Program-made: the position numbers and the translations under genes | Notes under the pieces: generated by a model | The model's input: the letters and a program-made list of their open reading frames with translations, nothing else | Databases searched by the model: none | Told to the model about the DNA's origin: nothing | NCBI GenBank assembly: GCA_017993835.1 | Contig: JAGOLX010000032.1 | Location: 1 to 64,000, forward strand | Direction: 5' to 3' | Length of the DNA: 64,000 nucleotides | Origin: Phycisphaerae bacterium | Lineage (GTDB): Bacteria > Planctomycetota > Phycisphaerae > Sedimentisphaerales > Anaerobacaceae | Shown here: in pieces, positions 17,764 through 27,460 of the stretch | Layout of the letters: each line of letters opens with the position of its first letter | How positions within the stretch are numbered: position 1 is the first letter of the stretch

Positions 17764-18924
17764 ATGTCAAGGGGCATCGCCATCCTGGGTTCCACCGGCT
17801 CGATCGGGCGAAACGCGCTGCGCGTGATCGAGGCCTTGGGACCGGAATATCGAATTATAGGACTGAGTGCTCACCGTAATGTAGAGCTTCTGGCGCAGCA
17901 GGTCCGCAAGTACCGCCCGCGATACGTTGCGGTGACGAACCGGGAGTACGCCGGCCAGTTCCGCTCGCTCACGGACGGCCAGGATCTGGAGATCCTCTGC
18001 GGACCCGACTGCCTCACCGAACTCGTCCAGTGCGAGGGGGTCGATACCGTGCTCACCGCGGTGGTGGGCGCCGCCGGGCTGCCTTCGGCGCTGGCGGCCG
18101 CGAGGACCGGGAAACGACTGGCGATAGCGAACAAAGAGCCGCTCGTCGTCGCAGGCGAACTGCTGACCCGCACGGCGAAGGAGCACGGGAGCACACTGCT
18201 GCCTGTGGACAGCGAGCATTCGGCGGTCTTTCAGGCCATGCAGTCGGGTTCCTCGCACGAGGTTCATCGCATCCTGCTGACCGGTTCCGGCGGCCCCTTC
18301 CGCGGGGCGAACCTCCACGACCTGGAAGGCGTAACACCCGAGCAGGCCCTCTCGCATCCGACCTGGAGCATGGGACCGAAGATCACCATCGACTCGGCCA
18401 CCCTGATGAACAAGGCCCTGGAGGTGATCGAGGCCCGATGGCTGTTCGGCGTGCCGGTGGATCGGATTGACGTGCTGATCCACCCGGAGTCGATCGTGCA
18501 TTCGCTGGTGGAGTTCGTGGACGGTTCGGTCATCGCCCAGCTCGGACAGCCGGACATGTGTCTGCCGATACAGTACGCGTTGACTTATCCGCAACGCGTT
18601 CCCGGCGTCTCGAATCGCCTGCGACTGGAGGATATCGGGAAGCTTCGCTTCGAGAAGCCCGATCTCCGCACGTTCCGGGCGCTGCCGCTGGCGTACGACG
18701 TGGCCCGGGCGGGCGGCACCGCCGCGGCGGTCTTCAACGCCGCCAATGAGACCGCGGTCGAGGAGTTCCTGGCCGGGAGAATCCGATTCCTGCAGATCCT
18801 CGAACTGATCGAGCACTGCCTGGACCGTCATAGTGTCCGCCAGACGACGTCGCTGGAGGAGTTGCTTGAAGCCGACGCCTGGGCCAGGAGAGAAGTCAAG
18901 GGCAGGTTGCTCGTCGGCCGATGA
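17764..18924 (+). CDS. dxr: 1-deoxy-D-xylulose 5-phosphate reductoisomerase
   Basis: 386 aa, the usual size. It converts DXP to 2-C-methyl-D-erythritol 4-phosphate with NADPH in the MEP isoprenoid pathway. The start at 17764 (MSRGIAILGSTGSIG) places the Rossmann motif GSTGSIG at residues 8-14, as in the family. Metal and substrate motifs are present: LLPVDSEHSAVFQ, LTGSGGPF, HPTWSMGPKITIDSATLMNKALEVIEA (shown in two parts: HPTWSMG and KITIDSATLMNK), and HPESIVHSLVEF. The downstream protease gene follows closely, the common dxr-rseP order. The ribosome site is weak (GGAAGG about 20 nt upstream). Confidence 0.95.
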   Translation: MSRGIAILGSTGSIGRNALRVIEALGPEYRIIGLSAHRNVELLAQQVRKYRPRYVAVTNREYAGQFRSLTDGQDLEILCGPDCLTELVQCEGVDTVLTAVVGAAGLPSALAAARTGKRLAIANKEPLVVAGELLTRTAKEHGSTLLPVDSEHSAVFQAMQSGSSHEVHRILLTGSGGPFRGANLHDLEGVTPEQALSHPTWSMGPKITIDSATLMNKALEVIEARWLFGVPVDRIDVLIHPESIVHSLVEFVDGSVIAQLGQPDMCLPIQYALTYPQRVPGVSNRLRLEDIGKLRFEKPDLRTFRALPLAYDVARAGGTAAAVFNAANETAVEEFLAGRIRFLQILELIEHCLDRHSVRQTTSLEELLEADAWARREVKGRLLVGR

Positions 18925-18992
18925 ACCGGTGTGGGCGGCGCGAGCCGTTCGTCAATTGTAAGGGGTGGATCGTCACTTATCGGAGTACCTGG

Positions 18993-21089
18993 ATGTCGCA
19001 AACGACGAAATCATGGACGAAGTGGGCCGGTGCGGCCTTTTGGGTCGCAGTCCTCGCGGGCGTTGTCTACACGATCGTCCTCCACATAGCGGTGGTCGGC
19101 AACGTCCTGCTGGTTCTGCTGGGCTTCGGCGCGGTCGTGCTCGTCCACGAGTTCGGCCACTTCATCACCGCCAAGCTGGGCGGGATCAAGGTCGAAGCCT
19201 TCTCCATCTGCATGCCTCCCACCGTGCTGGGGATTCGCAAGGCCCCCAGCGGATTCAAGTTCCGAGTTCTGCCGGGCTTCATGCGACAGGAGGAAGAGGA
19301 ACCCGCCGGAGAGAAGGACGAAGCGACGGAGTACCGCATCGGCTTGTTCCCATTCGGCGGCTACGTCAAGCTCCTCGGCCAGGAGGACACCGGGCCCGTC
19401 AAGCAGCTCGATGATCCCCGGTCGTTCAACAGGAAGTCGGTGCCGATCCGTGCGGCGGTCCTCGCCGCCGGGGTGACTCTGAACGTCATCAGTGCAGCGA
19501 TCATCTTCATGGTCGTCTTCCTGGTCGGGATCAAGCTGCCGCCGCCGGTGGTGGGCGGCGTCATCCCGGGGTCGCCGGCCGCCGAGGCGGGCCTGGTCCC
19601 CGGCGACGAGTTCATCGAGATCGACGGCAAGAGGCTGGCCCTGGATTTCAGTGACATCGGGATCGCCGCGGCGCTGTCCGGCTCCGACGAGAAGGTCCCA
19701 GTCACCATCCGCCGGGCGGACAACTCCGTGTTCGAAACCTCGCTGGTCGCCCGGGGTCTCGGGCGATCCTTCCGCGAGTTCGGAATCTTCGATCCGTTGA
19801 GCCTGGCCATTTCCCAGGTCTCCGAGCCCAACGTCCTTCGCGAGCGAACCGGCCTGCTGCCCGGAGACCGCGTCGTGTCGGTCAACGGCGTCAAGGTCGA
19901 GCACTACTGGCAGTTCGAGCAGGTCGTCGCAGAGACCCTGACGCCGACGGTCCAGCTCGCGGTCGAGCGGAAGACGGGCGAGAACGTCGAGACCGTGGAG
20001 ATCCGTCTGCCGCTGGATTGGGCCGCGGCCGACAGCAACGTGGGCGTGCCCTCCGAGGCGAGCCTGGGCAGTATCTATTCCCTCGTGCCCCGTCTGCGAG
20101 TCATGGGCATCAGCGAGGAGGAGGCCCGCCCAGCCAAGGACGGCGAGAACCAGGATACGAAGCATCTGAAGCCCGGCGACATCATCGTCGCCATCGGCGA
20201 CGTCGAGTATCCCACGTACAGGGAGTTGCGCGAGGTCACCACGGATCATGAGGGCAAATCGCTGTCGCTCAAGGTGCTCCGCGCGGACGCCAACGGCGTC
20301 GAGCAGCCCCTGACCGTGACGGTCAAACCGCGCAAGCCGCCGGGGGAGGACCGAGTTATCATCGGGTTTGCGCCGGTGCTGGACGCTCAGCACGCGGTGG
20401 TGGCCAAGGCCCTTCCCACCGAGGGCAACCCGGCGGGATTGGACATTCCGCGGGGAGCGAAGATCGTCAGCGTCAACGGCAAGCCCGTCGCCAGCTTCCA
20501 TGACATCATCGCCCAGGTCCAGCAGTGGCAAGGGCAGCCTGTGACCCTGCAATACCAGCTCGACGGAGCGGTGGAGGGAGGAGTGACCCTGCCGACGGAA
20601 GCGGGCAAACCGACTGCGTCGGTGAGAGCCCAGTTGGCCGAGACGGTGCCCTTCGAGCGACTGGAACGCCTCTATCGGGCAGAGAATCCGATCGACGCGG
20701 TCGCGATGGGCTATCGCAGGACCCTGGGATTCGTCGCCCAAACCTATGTCACGCTTGCCCGCCTGCTCAAGGGCTTGATCGGCCCGGACAATCTCATGGG
20801 CCCGCTGGGCATCATCACGCTGAGCTATCGCATCGTCGCCCAGCAGCCGCTGGTACACTACGCCTACTTCCTCGGACTGATCAGCGCGACCATCGCGGTG
20901 GTCAACTTCCTGCCGTTGCCCCCCTTCGACGGCGGACTGATCGTCCTGATGCTGATCGAGAAGATCAAAGGCTCCGCCCTGACGGAACGGACCCAGGGGA
21001 TCGTCGCCTACACAGGCTGGGTGCTCGTCCTGGTTCTATTGGTGTATGTCACATTCAATGACATCCTCCGCAGTTTTTTCAGTAGCTAA
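18993..21089 (+). CDS. rseP: RseP-type M50 site-2 protease with extra PDZ domains
   Basis: 698 aa from the ATG at 18993 (MSQTTKSW; GGAG 7 nt upstream). An earlier ATG at 18921 overlaps the dxr stop but has no ribosome site. Intramembrane zinc protease: HEFGH at residues 52-56 gives two zinc ligands and the catalytic Glu, and NFLPLPPFDGG near 646 gives the third ligand (Asp), with Phe in place of the usual Leu. Several membrane helices at both ends. Between them lie at least three and probably four PDZ-like units (GGVIPGSPAAEAGLVPGDEF; TGLLPGDRVVSVNGVKVEHY; KHLKPGDIIVAIGDVEYPTY; GAKIVSVNGKPVASF). The usual RseP is about 450 aa with two PDZ domains, so this is long. It should act in regulated cleavage of anti-sigma or signal-peptide remnants. 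Confidence 0.9.
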   Translation: MSQTTKSWTKWAGAAFWVAVLAGVVYTIVLHIAVVGNVLLVLLGFGAVVLVHEFGHFITAKLGGIKVEAFSICMPPTVLGIRKAPSGFKFRVLPGFMRQEEEEPAGEKDEATEYRIGLFPFGGYVKLLGQEDTGPVKQLDDPRSFNRKSVPIRAAVLAAGVTLNVISAAIIFMVVFLVGIKLPPPVVGGVIPGSPAAEAGLVPGDEFIEIDGKRLALDFSDIGIAAALSGSDEKVPVTIRRADNSVFETSLVARGLGRSFREFGIFDPLSLAISQVSEPNVLRERTGLLPGDRVVSVNGVKVEHYWQFEQVVAETLTPTVQLAVERKTGENVETVEIRLPLDWAAADSNVGVPSEASLGSIYSLVPRLRVMGISEEEARPAKDGENQDTKHLKPGDIIVAIGDVEYPTYRELREVTTDHEGKSLSLKVLRADANGVEQPLTVTVKPRKPPGEDRVIIGFAPVLDAQHAVVAKALPTEGNPAGLDIPRGAKIVSVNGKPVASFHDIIAQVQQWQGQPVTLQYQLDGAVEGGVTLPTEAGKPTASVRAQLAETVPFERLERLYRAENPIDAVAMGYRRTLGFVAQTYVTLARLLKGLIGPDNLMGPLGIITLSYRIVAQQPLVHYAYFLGLISATIAVVNFLPLPPFDGGLIVLMLIEKIKGSALTERTQGIVAYTGWVLVLVLLVYVTFNDILRSFFSS

Positions 21090-21230
21090 AGAGGGGCGAC
21101 TGCCGATACAACTCATAAGGCACGGAGTGTGCAGAAAGCAGAGATCCTATGGGACCTGACGGGATCGGCGCTTTCACGAGTGTGGTGGGATCGCGTGCCG
21201 CAACCGGAGAAAGGATTTGAAGGTTTACGC

Positions 21231-22649
21231 ATGTTGGTGGACAAACGCACCGGCGAGACGCTCTCGCGCATCGACAAGCCGGTCTATGAGATCATCGAGC
21301 CCGCGGCGCAGAAGGCGCTGAGCAACGAACAATATCATCGCGGCCTGTTGAACGCACTGGAGGAGGCAGACGCCGATGTCTACCGCCTGGTCACCCAGGA
21401 GTATGACCGCCAGCAGATGACGCTCCAGCTCATCGCGGCGGAGAACCAGTGTTCCCGCGCCGTTCTGGCGGCTCTGGGCTCGGTCGTTCAGAACAAGACG
21501 ACCGAAGGATTCGCGGGCGCCCGCTTCCACGGCGGCTGCGAGGTGGTCGATTCCCTCGAAACGCTGGCCATCAGCCGGGCCAAGGAGGCATTCAAAGCCC
21601 GCTACGCCAACGTCCAACCCCACTCCGGCACCAGCGCCAACCAGATCGTCTTCATGGCCATCCTCGAAAAGGGGGACCGCATCCTGAGCCTGGCGATGGA
21701 CCAGGGCGGGCACGTCTCCCACGGAGCCCCGGTCGCCCTGGCGGGCAGGATCTTCGAGGTCGAGCACTATCGCGTCTGCCCGGACAGCTTCCTGCTCGAC
21801 TACGACGCGATCCGCGAGCAGGCGCTGCGAGTCCGCCCGAAGCTGATCATCTGCGGAACCACCGCGTATTCCCGGATCATCGATTTCGCCCGGTTCCGCC
21901 AGATCGCGGACGAGGCGGGCGCCTACCTGATGGCCGACGTCTCGCACATCTCCGGCCTGATCTCCGCGGGCGTCCACCCCTCGCCGGTGGATCACGCCCA
22001 CTTCACGACGACCAGCACGTACAAGCCGGGCGGCCCTCGCGGCGGCCTGATCCTCATGGGCCGCGATTTCGACAAGCCCTTCCAGGTCGGCAGCAAGACC
22101 GTCCCGCTCTGGGAGCGGATCGAGAAGGCCACGTTCCCCGGCTTCCAGGGAACCCCCTACCTGAACAACATCGCCGCCAAGGCGGTGTTCTTCAAGGAGA
22201 TGCTCAGCAGCGAGTACCGGGCCAGGCAGGCCGCGATCGTGGAGAATGCCAAGGCCCTCGCCCAGGAATTCGTCCGTCTCGGCTATGACGTCCTGACCGG
22301 CGGCACGGAGAACCACCTGTGCCTGATCAACGTCGCCAACCTCCGCAAAGGACTCACCGGCCTGATCGCACAGAAGAGCCTCGAAGACTGCGGCATCATC
22401 GTGAACATGAACCGCCTGCCCTACGACGCCCACAACGCACGCATCACGAGCGGCATGCGCCTCGGCACCCCCATCGTCACCAGGAACGGCATGCGACCCA
22501 GCGAGATGAAGGTGGTCTCGCAACTGGTGGATGGGGTCCTGACCCACGTCGAGATCCTCAGCGAAAGGGAGTACCGCCTCGATCCGGCCCTCTGCGAGGG
22601 AATCCGCGACCGGGTCCACAACCTGTGCATCCGCTTCCCGATGCAGTAG
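21231..22649 (+). CDS. Serine hydroxymethyltransferase-like PLP enzyme with altered active site
   Basis: 472 aa from the ATG at 21231 (MLVDKRTGE; GAAGG 7 nt upstream). The fold is that of GlyA: NVQPHSGTSANQIVF, DQGGHVSHG, LMADVSHISGLISAG and GPRGGLI are all present, and the PLP Lys is expected at 265. Key positions differ from canonical SHMT. TTTTHKT reads TTSTYKP, so the His before the Lys is Tyr. SENYTS reads AENQCS, so the Tyr is Gln. RYYGGCE reads RFHGGCE. These residues take part in substrate and folate chemistry in known SHMTs, so the reaction may differ. It could still supply glycine and one-carbon units. It also has a roughly 60-residue N-terminal extension. It lies 141 bp after the M50 protease. 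Confidence 0.8.
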   Translation: MLVDKRTGETLSRIDKPVYEIIEPAAQKALSNEQYHRGLLNALEEADADVYRLVTQEYDRQQMTLQLIAAENQCSRAVLAALGSVVQNKTTEGFAGARFHGGCEVVDSLETLAISRAKEAFKARYANVQPHSGTSANQIVFMAILEKGDRILSLAMDQGGHVSHGAPVALAGRIFEVEHYRVCPDSFLLDYDAIREQALRVRPKLIICGTTAYSRIIDFARFRQIADEAGAYLMADVSHISGLISAGVHPSPVDHAHFTTTSTYKPGGPRGGLILMGRDFDKPFQVGSKTVPLWERIEKATFPGFQGTPYLNNIAAKAVFFKEMLSSEYRARQAAIVENAKALAQEFVRLGYDVLTGGTENHLCLINVANLRKGLTGLIAQKSLEDCGIIVNMNRLPYDAHNARITSGMRLGTPIVTRNGMRPSEMKVVSQLVDGVLTHVEILSEREYRLDPALCEGIRDRVHNLCIRFPMQ

Positions 22650-22687
22650 CACGACCCCTGTCAGCCCCATCCGCGGATCCCGCACGC

Positions 22688-22720
22688 GCATAAAAAAGGC
22701 CATAAGTTGCTGGCTTATGG
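22688..22720 (-). terminator. Rho-independent terminator on the minus strand
   Basis: Read on the minus strand: GGCCATAAG, loop CCAGCAA, CTTATGGCC, then TTTTTT (stem arms 22696-22704 and 22712-22720; T-run 22690-22695). It follows the small minus-strand gene at 22775-23002. The plus strand has no T-run here, so it would not stop glyA-like transcription well. Confidence 0.75.
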
Positions 22721-22774
22721 CCTGTGGCTTGTAACCGAGATCTTCTTTCGGTGTTCTGCAAGATCATGCAGTTT

Positions 22775-23002
22775 TCATTCCCTCCGAGGCGGCGGTCGAA
22801 CCGAGATCGGGCCATACCACGACAGTAGAGACGAGTCATTGGATGCGTTCAGAAACGTGGTTTGAAGGTGTGTTGGCTCACCGGTTTCGGGATCGTGGAT
22901 CGCTCGGCGGAGCCGGCTGACTGCGCCGTCGGCCCCCAGTCCCCAGTCATCGATCCACAGCCCGAGCAGGAAGATTTCCGTGACGACGATCCATGTCTTC
23001 AT
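22775..23002 (-). CDS. Small protein of unknown function (75 aa)
   Basis: ATG at 23002 with AAGGA 7 nt upstream. The product starts MKTWIVVTEIFLLGLWIDDW, a short hydrophobic stretch that could be a signal or membrane anchor. It continues with a charged region and ends SVRPPPRRE. A strong rho-independent terminator lies about 55 bp after the stop, so ribosome site, frame and terminator agree. No family recognised. It is convergent with the SHMT-like gene and isolated otherwise. Confidence 0.55.
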   Translation of the reverse strand: MKTWIVVTEIFLLGLWIDDWGLGADGAVSRLRRAIHDPETGEPTHLQTTFLNASNDSSLLSWYGPISVRPPPRRE

Positions 23003-23663
23003 GCGACAATCCTTACTGATCCACCGTGCGTATCGGCGCGTGACGGAGATTTTCCTTAGACGATCTGTGCGACCCTGGAGTCCCCTCCCTTGCGGCCGAT
23101 TCCCCCACGATTTGCAGGAATTTGGATATCAATGGTGAGAATCGGTCTTTCTCGGGCGTGCGTTTCACGCCCGCCCGGCGGGAAGCAGGACACCGGCCCT
23201 GTCAATACTGGCACCGTGGATGACGAACCGTGAGAAGTTTTTTTGCGCGAGCGTTTTTTCTTGGTTCTTCAGGGAATTGAGGCGACGAACGGATCCGGAT
23301 TCCGACGCTTTGCGTCGGGAGTTTCGCGCGTGGGGCCCATCAGCATGCAGGGGCGTTGCACGCCCCCGCGCAACGTCCGGCCCCGCAAGCGAACGCCTCG
23401 TTCGCGTTGAAGCCGGAGGCCACAACGCGACAAACTCCCCCTGCACAACCGCTTCGGGCGTGCCGCTGAAGACAGTTCCAATGATCGCCCGAAATTCTGT
23501 GAAGAACCTTCTGCTTTGAGGCCCCTCCGGCTTTCGCGTACTTCCATGACCCCGGGCACGCCCAAAGCGGCGTGCTCAGGAGATTCTTCGCTTTGGGCCA
23601 ATGGCATGATGCTGTGGCCCACGGCCCGTGACCGCGTGCCACGAATTACGGGAAAATGACGGT
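23003..23663. other. Hairpin-rich gap, no supported gene
   Basis: The stretch is full of short GC-rich inverted repeats (GACGCTTTGCGTC near 23307, GGGGCGTTGCACGCCCC near 23352, GCGAACGCCTCGTTCGC near 23390). Open frames exist on both strands but none has a ribosome site or family resemblance. It may be repeat DNA or a decayed element. Confidence 0.4.
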
Positions 23664-23760
23664 CGCATCTTAAATCTTAAGTGTTGTCAGGATCGTCGTC
23701 TGGTTCGCGAGATCACGCAGATCCGACAGAGACTCGCAGACGGTTAAGATTTAAGATGCG
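23664..23760. repeat. Word-repeat palindrome (ATCTTAA word)
   Basis: Perfect 17-bp inverted repeat: CGCATCTTAAATCTTAA (23664-23680) and TTAAGATTTAAGATGCG (23744-23760), separated by 63 bp. Each arm contains the 7-base word ATCTTAA twice. The architecture is like the palindromes at 1706 and 1804 but word and loop differ. It lies downstream of the minus-strand membrane-protein gene at 23948. Confidence 0.7.
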
Positions 23761-23947
23761 AACTCGGCTCTTCCCCAGTGAACTGGAGCCCGAGATGGGT
23801 CACGTGGATGTGGAGAAATCGAGATGGACCCAATAGACACGCAAACTGAAGAGCCATCGGTGGAAACAGGAGGGGAACGTGAAATGCGCAGGTTTGCCCC
23901 CCCTCGGATTCCAATGCCCCCCACTTTTCCGGACTCCTCTTCTGCCT

Positions 23948-25069
23948 TCATACGGAAAGCAACAATACTAGGAATACCCCATTGATCACCAGTGAAATCC
24001 AAGCCAAAGTCCTCCCGCAGAGGCGCGACTTGCTCTTCGCTATCCTCCTTAGCGACAGTAACGCCATTGGGAGCCCAAAATACGGAAAGAAGCACAGCAG
24101 AAGAGAGAAAACCGCCAGTGAGCTCACCCGACGCTTGGACTTTCCGGACGAACGTCGCACCTTCTTGTTTGGATCGCATGATTCATGGCCTGGTGTCTCT
24201 TCATTTGGCTCATTGTCTTCCGACCATTCAGCTATGCTTGAGTCATCTCCTTTTTCTACTGCTTGAGCAATACACTCCTTCTTGTCTGCCCTCCTGTTCG
24301 TCCGCGTTCCAGTGGCAGTCGTGCTCTTTTCATGAGATGAAGAAGCGCGTCTCTTTGAGTGCGATTGCCAAGCCCAAGCCAAGATAATGCCGGCGGCAAT
24401 CAGTGCCCATTGGGGCACCTCGGGCAGCCCTCCCCACCCAGTCACCCTAAAAGACCGCATCACTTCCTGCAATACAGGATAGTAATCACCCTGATTAGCC
24501 TCTTTCGCAAAGCCTGCGACTTCATATGTCACGCCATTGCCCGGCACCATATACCCCGTGAAACTGATCTCTTGATCCTCTACGGTAAGGACGCCCGAGA
24601 AGGCAAGGCAGTCTCGATTGGCAAAGTGAACAACCCCATTCGTGAAGTCTCGCAGTGTCAGGCCCATAGAACGGAACTGTTGCTGGATGCGCTCGGATAT
24701 TTCTGTACGATTCGATACTGATGCTCTCCCTCCGAGAACGTTGACATACAGGCAGGCAGGGAACTCCTCAACGGTATCTCTATACATCAGAGCATCAATA
24801 TCCACATCATTGAAATCAATGTCGAACTGGGACCAATATTGCTTCAACATCTCTTTCGCTAAGACTTTGCCTTCAGAATCTATGACTATCCAGTGTTCTG
24901 GAACTTGTAGAACGTATCCCTTTGAGCTCACATACTGTAGAGTATTGGACGCGTCCTCATCCAGCACGCGACCACCTTCTGCAATTGTTGCCGAGACAAC
25001 GACAATACCCATGATGACTCTTCTGAAGGTAGTACTTGGTCCGTGTGGGCAAATGCTCTGAGTGACCAT
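23948..25069 (-). CDS. Membrane protein with C-terminal DUF4190-like helices, low G+C
   Basis: 373 aa from the ATG at 25069 (AGGAGG 9 nt upstream). The N-terminal half, after a hydrophobic segment (IMGIVVVSATIAEGG), is a soluble domain that mentions YVLQVPEHWIVIDSEGKVLA and YYPVLQEVMRSFRV, like stress-type lipoprotein domains. A membrane helix follows (WALIAAGIILAWAW), then a long Lys/Ser/Glu-rich linker, then two helices (VFSLLLCFFPYFGLPMALLS, ISLVINGVFLVLLL) of DUF4190-like shape. Base composition is visibly lower in G+C than its neighbours, and it lies beside an IS element and repeats. Recent acquisition is therefore likely. Function unknown. Confidence 0.75.
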   Translation of the reverse strand: MVTQSICPHGPSTTFRRVIMGIVVVSATIAEGGRVLDEDASNTLQYVSSKGYVLQVPEHWIVIDSEGKVLAKEMLKQYWSQFDIDFNDVDIDALMYRDTVEEFPACLYVNVLGGRASVSNRTEISERIQQQFRSMGLTLRDFTNGVVHFANRDCLAFSGVLTVEDQEISFTGYMVPGNGVTYEVAGFAKEANQGDYYPVLQEVMRSFRVTGWGGLPEVPQWALIAAGIILAWAWQSHSKRRASSSHEKSTTATGTRTNRRADKKECIAQAVEKGDDSSIAEWSEDNEPNEETPGHESCDPNKKVRRSSGKSKRRVSSLAVFSLLLCFFPYFGLPMALLSLRRIAKSKSRLCGRTLAWISLVINGVFLVLLLSV

Positions 25070-25299
25070 GGAGAGATCCCTCCTGCAAAAGCGTGTTCTC
25101 ATGCACAATATCCCATCCATCGACCGACGGATACTACTGATAGCTACCGTCTATCCCTCGATCTTACCGTCTGCGTTTGGTAGTATCAAGGGTTTTTCGC
25201 TCTTGTGTGTATCCTCATGAAGGGACAGGATAAGCGGTGGGCGGAGCCCACCCTTGTATGTTACGAGCGACCCGGTATCTTTTGATGCCGGCAGGAGAT

Positions 25300-26409
<1,110 letters not shown>

Positions 26410-26510
26410 TTCTTAACACAGTCGCTACTGCGCCGTCCACGTTCAAATGATGAGTGACATACACATAAGGTGAAATGGCAATCCGGACCACATCCGGATT
26501 CCGCCGCCTT

Positions 26511-26592
26511 GGGGGAACTGAAGGTGTCAGGTACATTTGTTCCGACTTCTCGGGGGAACTGAAGGTGTCAGGTACATTTGTTCCGACTTCTC
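26511..26592. repeat. Two tandem 41-bp direct repeats
   Basis: Identical units at 26511-26551 and 26552-26592, containing GAAGGTGTCAGGTACATTTG and TTCCGACTTCTC. The GGTGTCAGGTAC motif is commonly seen next to REP-associated tyrosine transposase genes. No such gene is present here, so this may be a remnant. Confidence 0.75.
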
Positions 26593-27460
26593 GCGTATGT
26601 CTCTGGCGGAAAAGAGCTCATCCACGCCCCCTGCCTTGGCTGCCTATCGCTTGGAGCACGATGTTGGAGACCCCAGGCCGCGTGGCCCGTGACCCGTGGC
26701 TTGTTTGGAATCCGCGAAAATCGGCGTCAATCGGCGTAACCGGCGGATAAATTGAAATGGTGCGTGATACGCACCCTACTACGCCGTCCATGTTAATTGG
26801 GTGGGTGGCCACACTTGTGTCGAGGGCGTCCCGCCCTCGAATCGCGGGCAGGATGCCCGCGACACGCTCATCATGCCCACAATTTTAAGGTGGACGGCGT
26901 ACTACGAGACTCCGCGCCTTTGCGTCTCTGCGCGAGAGCCAATCCGTCTATCCCAGAACAACGGTGGACGGGGTCCATCCTGTCGCTGACGCTGGGGGGA
27001 GAATATCTGTACTATTTTCGGTTCTTATGCAACCTACAGCCCTCTCGATGCGTCTTCTATGAAGACAGGCGACCGCGTTGACGGTCCTTCCTGAGTCCCA
27101 TGCGGTTTTGGCGGACTTCGATCCTGTTGTGCGAAACGAAGCCAATTCGGGACAGGGCCCGAGCAAGGGTAAATGCTTTGCAGAGAAGGGAATATGGCGA
27201 ATCAGATGCGTAAACGACATCGGAGAACAAAGCCAATTGGCCTGCGCTGGGATCCCCCTGTATTCCACGATTCCATCATTCCGTCCTTCCCATCTGACGC
27301 CAATCGTGCGAAACGAACCCAATTCGTGGATCGCGGGACGGGACTCCCGGCGCGGACGGAATTGGCTTCGTTTGGCGCGGATGCAGTACGCGGGGGAGGG
27401 TCGAAGGCGGGCATGCACGAGCCGGATGACGCCCTTTGGGGATCGGTCCGGCCGGGGGAA
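26593..27460. repeat. Repeat-rich gap including AAACGAAGCCAATTC copies
   Basis: No gene is supported. Copies of a GTGCGAAACGAAGCCAATTC-like repeat occur at 27129-27148, 27226-27240 (shorter), 27305-27325 and, inverted, 27359-27378. Palindromes such as GAGGGCGTCCCGCCCTC (26822) and a GGGTGGGTGGCCAC piece (26799) also occur. This is a graveyard of dispersed repeats beside the polyprenyl synthase gene. Confidence 0.5.

Noticed and set aside
22688-22720. Terminator for the SHMT-like gene on the plus strand
   Set aside because: The hairpin lacks a T-run on the plus strand. The run of T is on the minus strand.
23220-23519. 99-codon plus-strand frame in the hairpin-rich gap
   Set aside because: No ribosome site, low-complexity Arg-rich translation, and an overlapping frame on the other strand of similar quality. 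Typical of GC-rich non-coding DNA.
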